From the NCBI RefSeq assembly GCF_944390845.1, contig NZ_CALXRM010000001.1:82678-146677 (forward strand): a stretch of DNA of 64,000 nt, in the 5' to 3' direction. The DNA is from an uncultured Brachyspira sp. (lineage in GTDB: Bacteria > Spirochaetota > Brachyspiria > Brachyspirales > Brachyspiraceae). The notes below the pieces were generated by a model. That model saw only the letters and a list, made by a program, of their open reading frames with translations. It made no database searches and was not told the origin of the DNA. Positions within the stretch are counted from its first letter, which is position 1; each line of letters begins with the position of its first letter. Positions 15,001 to 24,000 of the stretch are shown piece after piece. The position numbers were made by a program, and so were the translations under genes.

Positions 15001-18000
15001 ACTTATCAGCTAAACTAGAAACTTTATCTTTTAATACTATATCAACATCTTCCATATTATCTTTTAATTCATATAAACGATTCTCTAAATCTTCCAATTT
15101 AGCAAAATCATTCTTGATTGAATTAAATGATTCTTCTAAAGCCTGTTTTTCTGATGCTAACTGAGCAACTATATCATCTTCTCTTATAGAATTAACTTCA
15201 GCTCTTAAATTATCAATTTGCTCTAATAATGTTAATTTATCTTCTGATAAAACATCTTTAATATAATTGATGTCGCTTTCTGAAGTATTTACTCTGTCTA
15301 TTAAATTATTAGTGAAGTCTTCAAATGCTGCTTCTATTCTTTGTTTTTCTTCTTCAAATAGAGTAGGTATATCCTCTTTATTAGCATTTAATACTTCTTC
15401 TTTGAAATTATCAAATTCATTTCTAAGTTCATCTATTCTGCTTGCTAATAACTCTTTCTCTGAAGATTGAAGTTCTAATAATTCATCTCTATCAAGTATA
15501 GAGCTTTTTACCATGTCTAATGTTTCTTCAAAATCTATACTTAAAGAATCACATTTTTCATGAAGTTCTGATACTTCTTTATCTAATTTTGAAGACATAT
15601 TAAATATTTCATTATCTATCTTAGAATTAATAGAAGCTAAATGATTTTCTAATTCTGATATATAACCATTATAATTAAATAGTCTATCTGATACTTCCTG
15701 TTCTAATTTAGAAACAACACTATTTATTTTGCTGTCTGCTTCTTCATTCAATTTTAATATAGCATCATTCAAATTAGTATTTAATGTATTGAATGATTCT
15801 CTTATCATATCATCTAATTGATTTTTGCTGTCATTCAATATATTAATTTTTTCTGATATTTGGCTGTCTAATTTATCAGCATATTCTTTCAAATAATCAT
15901 CTATATAGTTTTTCTCACCTTTAAGATGTTTATCTTCTGCTTCTTTTCTAGCATTCTCTATTTCAGTTTTGATTCTATTTGTATAATCTGATAATGAAGA
16001 TAATGAATCTTTATAAGTGTTATTGATTAATTTAGAATAATATTCATATCCTGTTTTTATATCTTCTAACAACTTATTACCTTCTTCTGTACGGTAAGTT
16101 TCTATATTTCTAATATCTTCATCATATTTATTTACAGCTTCATTTACCATAGCTTGAACTTCTTCCAAGTTTCTAGCTATATCGTCTGATACTTTATCAT
16201 CTAAAACTGATAATCTATTTTCTATATCTTCAATTTTTGTATCTATTCTGCTGTAAATAGATGCCTCTTTATCTTCTATTTTTGCCAATACATCTGATAC
16301 AAGTTCATCTTTTCTGCCTTCAGTAGTATCTAAGTAATTAGCTATATCTTGTTTAGCATTTTCTAATTGCTGTAATAATTCATTGATACGAGTATCTTTC
16401 CAACTAGTAATATCTTTGTCAATAAGATCTATTTTGTTATTTAACTCATTAAGATAATTTTCATATTTGAGTTCTGTTTCTCTTTGTACTTCTTCTAATT
16501 CATTTCTCATTTCTGAAGCATACAAACTTCTTATCTTAGTGCTGTCAGACCAAGTATCCTCAAAATATGTTATACGTTTTTCAAGTCTATCTCTGAACTC
16601 TATGCTGTCATTCTTAAAGTTATTGAATAATTCATCTAACTTTTTAACTTCACTAGCAAATAATCCTTCAATATTTTCATTATCGCCTAAGATATTAACT
16701 AGATTATCTCTCATTGAAGATATTTTTCTATCTAGTTCTTCTCTGTCTTTTAGTATATTGCTTTCTAATTCAACAGATCTGTCTATTGAAGCTCTGATAT
16801 CATTTCTTATATTATCTCTATCTTCTTTCATAGAAGTTTCTAATTCTTCAAATTTATCAGCTAAACCAGAAACTTTATCTTTAAGATTAACATCAGCATC
16901 TTCCATATTATCTTTTAATTCATATAAACGATTCTCTAAATCTTCCAATTTAGCAAAATCTTCTTTGATTGAATTAAGTGATTCTTCTAAAGCTTGTTTT
17001 TCTAATGTTAATTGAGTTATAGCATCATCTTCTCTTAAGCTGCTTAATTCTTCTTTCAAGTTATCAATATTTTCTAATAAAGCAGCTTTATCTTCTGATA
17101 ATGCATCTTTGATATAATTAATATCATTTTCAGATATGCTTACTCTTTCCAATACATTATTAGCAAACTCTTCAAATGCATTTTCTATTCTTTGTTTTTC
17201 TTGTTCAAATAGAGTAGGTATATCTGCTCTATTAGCATTTAATACTTCAGTTTTAAAATTGTTGAATTCTTCTTTAAGTTCATCTATTTTACCAACTAAA
17301 GATTCTCTTTCTGAAGCTTGTAAATCTAATAATTCATCTCTATCAAGTATAGAGCTTTTTACCATATCTAAAGATTCTTCAAAATCTATATTCAATGATT
17401 TATATTGATTTTTGAGTTCTGATACATCTTTATCTAATCTTGAAACAACATTGTATATTTCACTATCAACTTTAGAATTGATAGAAGCTAAATGTGTTTC
17501 TAACTCTGACATATATTCATTATAATTGAATAATTTATCAGATACTTCTTGTTCCAATTTAGACACAACATTATTAATTTTGCTGTCTGCTTCTTCATTA
17601 AACTTAGATATAGCTTCATTCAAATTAGTATTTAATGTCTCAAATGATTGTTTGATCATATCATCTAATTGATTTTTACTGTCATTTAATACATTAATTT
17701 TCTCTGATATTTGATTATCTAAATTATCAGCATATTCTTTCAAATAATCATCTATATAGTTTTTCTCACCTTTAAGATGTTTATCTTCTGCTTCTTTTCT
17801 AGCATTCTCTATTTCAGCTTTTACTCTATTTGTATACTCTGATAATGAGAATAAAGAATCTTTATAAGTAGTATTGATTAATTTAGAATAATAATCATAT
17901 CCTGCTTTAATATCTTCTAATAATTTAGCACTTTCTTCATCACGGTAATGTTCTATATTTCTAATATCTTCATCATATTTAGATACAGCAGCACTTACCA

Positions 18001-21000
18001 TACCTTGAACTTCTTCCAAGTTTCTAGCTATATCATCTGATACTTTATCATTTAAAGAAGACAATCTATTTTCTATATCTTCAATTTTTGAATCTATTCT
18101 AGTATAGATATCATTTTCTTTTTCTTCTATTTTAGAAAGTATATCTGAAAGCAATTCTTCTTTTTTATCATCAGTGAATTCCAAGTATTCATTAATGCTT
18201 TCTTTAGCATTTTCTAATTGCTCTAACAAGTCATTAATACGTCCGTCTTTCCAGCTAGATATATCTTTATCTATAGAATCTATTTTGCTGCCTAAATCAT
18301 TAAGATAATTTTCAAATTTAAGTTCTGTTTCTTTCTGAACTTCTTCTAACTCATTTCTCATTTCAGAAATATACAAACTTCTTATCTTAGTATTATCAGA
18401 CCAAGTATCTTCGAAATATGTTATGCGTTTTTCTAATCTTTCTCTGAAGTCTATACTGTCATTTTTGAAGTTATTGAATAATTCATCTAATTTTTTAACT
18501 TCTTCAGCAAATAAACCTTCAAGAGTTCCATTTCCGCCTAATATATTGATGATATTATCTTTCATTGAAGATATTTTATTTTCTAATTCTTCTTTATCTT
18601 TTAATAAATTATCTTCTAATTCTGAAGATTTATCTAAAGATTCATTGATAGCATTTCTAACTAAATCAATATCTTCATTTAGATTATTCATATTAGATAA
18701 TATAGCACTTATATTGTCCTCATGATTATTGATGCTATTTTCAAATTCTTCAAATTTTTCTGACAAATTAGCAACTTTATCTTTCAAATTAACATCAACA
18801 TTTTGCATATTATCTTTTAATTCATATAAACGACTCTCTAAATCTCCTAATTTAGCAAAATCATTTTTGATTGAATTAAATGATTCTTCCAAAGTTTGTT
18901 TTTCTAAAGCTAATTGAGCAACTATATCATCTTGTCTTATAGAATTAACTTCAGCTCTTAAATTATCAATTTTTTCTAATAATGTTAATTTATCCTCTGA
19001 TAAGATATCTTTTATATAATTGATATCGCTTTCTGAATTATTTACTCTATCTAATAAATGATTAGTAAAGTCTTCAAAAGCAGCTTCTATTCTCTGCTTT
19101 TCTTCTTCAAATAGAGCAGACATATCTTCTCCGCTTGCATTGAAGGCATCGTTTTTGAAGCTGTCAAATTCATTTTTAAGTTCATCTAATCTATTGATTA
19201 ATAAATCTTTTTCTGAAGTTTGAAGTTCTAATAATTCATCTCTATCAAGTATAGAGCTTTTTACCATATCTAAAGATTCTTCAAAATCTATACTTAACTC
19301 TTTATATTTGTTTTTCATATCAGATATTTCACTATCTAATCTTGAAGAAACATTATAAATTTCATTATCTATTTTAGCATTGATATCTCTTAAGCTGTCT
19401 TCCAATTCACCTATGTAATTTTGATAATTAGATAATCTTTCAGATGCATCTCTTTCCAATCTTTCAATAGTATCGTTTATTCTGATATCAGCATCTTCAT
19501 TGAATCTCATTATAGCTTCGTTTAAGTTATCATTCAAAGTATTAAATGATTCTCTTATCATGTCATCTAACTGATCTTTACTTTCATTTAATATATTGAT
19601 TTTTTCATTAACTCTTTCATCTAATCTTGATTCATATTCTTTTAAATAATTATCAATATAATTTTTCTCATTATTTAAATGTTTGTCTTCTGTTTCTTTT
19701 CTAGCTTTTTCTATTTCAGCTTTTATTCTATTAGTGTAGTCAGATAAAGAAGATAATGAATCTTTGTATGTATTATTTATCAATTTAGAATAATAATTAT
19801 AACCAGATTGTATTTCTTCTAATAATTTGCTATTTTCTTCAGCTCTATGATGTTCAATATTTTTTATCTCTTCATCATATTTATTTATAGCTTTATTAAC
19901 TATAGATTGTACTTCTTCCAATCCTCTAGCCATATCATCTGATACTTTACTATCTACATTAGATAATCTATTTTCTATTTCTTCGATTTTTGAATCTATT
20001 TTAGTATAGATATCATTTTCTTTTTCTTCTATTTTAGAAAGTATATCTGAAAGCAATTCTTCTTTTTTACCTTCAGATGATTCTAAATAATCGTTGATAC
20101 TGTTTTTAGCATCTTCTAACTGCTGAAGCAATTCATTAATACGTCCGTCTTTCCAGCTAGCTATATCTTTATCAAGAGAATCTATTTTTTCTTTAAACTC
20201 ATTAATATATTCATCTCTCCAAGAAGAAGCGTCATTATTAATAGAATCTATTTTTGATTTTAATTCATCAATATAATTCTCTAATTTTATATCAGTTTCA
20301 GCTTTTATGCTTTCTAATTCTTCTCTTAAATCAGCTGCATATAAGCTTCTTAATCTGCTGCTGTCTGACCAAGTATCTTCAAAGTAATCTATACGTTTTT
20401 CAAGTCTATTTCTAAACTCAAAGTTATCTGTTTTGAAGCTATTAAATAATTCATCTAATTTTTTAGCTTCTTCAGCAAATAGATTTTCTATATTCTCATT
20501 TTTACCTAATACAGTAAATAAATTTTCTTTTATTGATGAAAATTTATCTTCTAATTCTGAAGATTTAGTTAAAGAATCTTTTATATGATTTTTTATTATT
20601 TCTAAATTATCATATAAGTTGTCATATCTATTATCATTGTCAGCAACAACTTTTCCTTCAAAGTCCTCAAATCTTTCATTTAATTCATATAAACCGCTTT
20701 CTAAATCGCCTAATTTTTCAAAATCAGCTTTGATAGTATTAAATGAATCTTCTAAAGTTTGTTTATCTAAAGCTAATTGAGCTATAGTATTATCTTCTTT
20801 TATTGATTCTACATCTTTTTTGATATCATCAATTTTTTCTAAAAGTGAAGATTTATTTTCTGCTACAACTTCTTTTACTTTATTAATATCAGTTTCAGAA
20901 ATACTGATTCTATCTAATAAATTAGCACTAAATTCTTCAAATGCACTTTCTATTCTCTGTTTTTCTTCTTCAAATAGAGTAGGAATATCTTCTCTGTTAG

Positions 21001-24000
21001 CATTGATTAATTCTTCTTTGAAAGAATTGAAATCTGTTTTCAAAGTTTCCATTTCTTCAGCTAACATTTCTTTTTCAGAATTTTGCAATTCCATCAATTC
21101 ATCTCTATCAAGAAGAGAACCTTTTATCATATCTATTGCTTCATCGAAATCATTACTTAAATCTTTATATTTAGATTTAACATCTGATATTTCAGCATCT
21201 AATTTTGAAGAAATTTTATAAAGCTCATTATCTACTTTTACGCTAATAGCTCTTAACTGCTCCTCTAAATCAGACATATATTTCTGTTCATTGAATAATC
21301 TAACAGCTGCCTCATTTTCCAATCTTTCAACAACAGAATGTATCTGAGTATTAGCTTCTTCATTAAACTTATTCATTACATCTTGTAAATTAGCATTAAG
21401 AGTATCGAATGAGTCTTTTATCATATTATCCAACTCGACTTTACTGTCAGTTAATATGTTTAATTTATCATTAACCTGAGACTCCAATTTTGCTGAATAA
21501 TCCAACAAATAGTCATCTATATAATTTTTCTCATTAGATAAATGTTTTGCTTCTGATTCTTCTCTTGTTCTTTCTATCTCTTTCTTTATAGTTTCAAGAT
21601 GAGTTTCTAATTCTGTAACAGCATCTTCATAGATTTTGTCTATCATTATAGAATATTCTTCATAGTCTTCACGTATGCTATTACCTAATTCTTCAATATC
21701 TGCTATTAAATCTTCTGTTTCATTAGCTCTATGATGCTCTATTCTCTTTATTTCTTCATCATATTTAGCTACAGATTCATTGATTCTGTTATGGATTTCT
21801 TCTAAGCTGTTTCCTATAGCATTATTTAATTTTTCATTTATAGTAGAAAGTTTATTTTCAGCATCTGCAATTCTTTCATCTATGCGTGAATAAACTTCAT
21901 TTTCTTTAGTTTCTATACGGTTAAGCATATCAATAAGAAGCTGATTTTTCTTACCTTCTGAAGTATCGATAAAGCTTTCTATTCCTTTTCTAGCTTCTTC
22001 TAATTGAGCAAGTAAAACATTTAAATTACCATTCTTCCAATCGTATATATCTTGCTCTATTAACTTCATTTTTTCTTTTAATTCATTCAAATGATTATCA
22101 TATTTGATATCAGCTTCTTTTCTTATATTTTCAACTTCTTCTCTTATATCAGCAGCATACATGCTTTTGATTTTAGTATTATCAGACCACATATCTTCAA
22201 AATAAGAGATACGTTTTTCAAGTCTGTCTTTGAAGTCTTCATTGTTTGAAGCTAAATTTTCAAATATAGAATTTAATCTTTCTTTTTCACCATTTATTAA
22301 TGATTCAAAATAGTTTTTATCTACTAGACTAGATATATTATTTTTTACAGATTCAAAATTTCTATTAAGATTTTCCATATCTCTATATAGACCATCTGAA
22401 TCTTTTTCTATTCTATCTTCTAAATTATCTTTAAAATCTTTTAATTTTTTAGTTAAATCACTAACATCATCTTTTAATCCGCTGTCGATTCCTTCCATTC
22501 TGTTTCTGAGTTCAACAAAATCTTTTTCTAAATTCATTATTTTGTCAAAATCATCTCTCAAAGCAGTTAATGAATTTTCTAATACAGCTTTTTCTTCTGA
22601 TAAAACTTCAACTGTATTATCATCTTTCATATCATCAACGTCTTTTCTTAAAAGCTCTATTTGATATATCAAATGACTTCTTTCTTCTGATAAAACATCT
22701 TTGATATAATGTATATCGCTTTCATTGTCTGTAAGTCTCATAAGTAAATTCTTACTGAACTCATCAAACATATTTTCTACTCTTGCTTTTTCTTCATCAA
22801 ATAATGCTGGTATTTCTAATTCATTAGTTCTTGCAATTTGATCTTTGAATAATTCAAATTCTTCTTTTATATCATCTATTTGATTTTTAAGTAATTCTTT
22901 TTCACTATTTTGAAGATTAATTAATTCTTCTCTGTCTATTATAGAAGATTTTATCTGTTCTATTCTGCTATTAAAGTCTTCATTACTATCTGATATATTA
23001 GAACTTAATTCATCTATTTTTTCAGATAAAGCTGATTTCACTTCTTCTATCATATTAGAAAGTTCATTAACTTTATCTAATCTATTATCATGATCATCTA
23101 ATATAGCAAGAATGTTTTCATTATTAGATATTAATTTATCTGCCTGATCTTGTAATCTTTCATCAACATTATCTTTTAAAGAAACAAATTCATTTCTCAA
23201 ATCCTCTAATGTTAAGCCAAGAGTATCTCTAACTTCTGCTGCTGTATTAGATATAACTTTTTCAGCATATTTTTTGATTTTAGCAATAGAACGCAAAGCC
23301 TTTTTAGTATTAGCTTTTCTTATTTTAGCTAATATTTTAGAGAATCCGTTATATAAAGTATTAAATGAATCATTTAAATTTTCATTCAAACGATTAACTT
23401 CTTCATCTATTTTTGAAGATGTTTTATTCAAATAATCATCTATATAGTTTGCCTCATTAGTAAGGTGTTTAGCTTCTGATTCTTCTCTAGCTTTTTCTAT
23501 TTCATCTTTTAATGCATTAACATGCTCGCTTAAAGAATTCTTTTCATTTTGATAAAGTTCTTCAAGCATATTAGTGTACTGTTCATAATCTTTTCTTATT
23601 CCAGCACCTATATTTTCAACATCTTTTATTATATTATCATGTTCTTCTAATCTATAAGTTTCTATTTCTTCTATTTCGCCTTTATATTTCTCTATAGCAC
23701 CATCAATTAATGCTTTTAACTCTTCTAATTTTCCTAAAGCACTTTCTTCTACATTAGAGAATATACCTTCTGTTTTCTTAGCAATTTCATCTTTTTTATC
23801 TGCTATATAAGAATCAATTTCATTTGCTTTAGAATCAACAATAGACTGCATATTATTAGCATTATCAATTATTTCGTTGATTCTTTCGCCCAAATTTTCT
23901 ATACGCATTTTATATTCATCTGTCATTAAAGAAGCATGATGTTTTAATTCTTCATAATCTTCTTTTAAGTTATTAGAATACTTTTCAAGCATTGCATGAT

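Larger units (their letters stand above)
2041..22240 (-). repeat. Eleven tandem diverged modules of 606-810 codons inside the giant gene
   Basis: A conserved signature encoding FRDRLEKRITYFEDTWSDS, or a close variant, recurs with its gaccaa-type anchor at plus-strand positions 22185, 20367, 18399, 16548, 14592, 12741, 10740, 8703, 6732, 4302 and (most diverged) about 2088. The intervals are 1818, 1968, 1851, 1956, 1851, 2001, 2037, 1971, 2430 and 2214 bp. All are exact multiples of three, so the frame is kept across every module. A second Trp motif (DISSWK type) lies roughly 50-60 codons after the first, and a third block (NEKNYIDDYLK type) follows later in each module. The central copies (about 12.7-18.4 kb) are the most alike and the outer ones the most diverged. 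Confidence 0.9.

Noticed and set aside
2041..22240. Repeats as a CRISPR array or satellite DNA
   Set aside because: The units are about 2 kb, protein-coding in one continuous frame and diverged; there are no short direct repeats with spacers.
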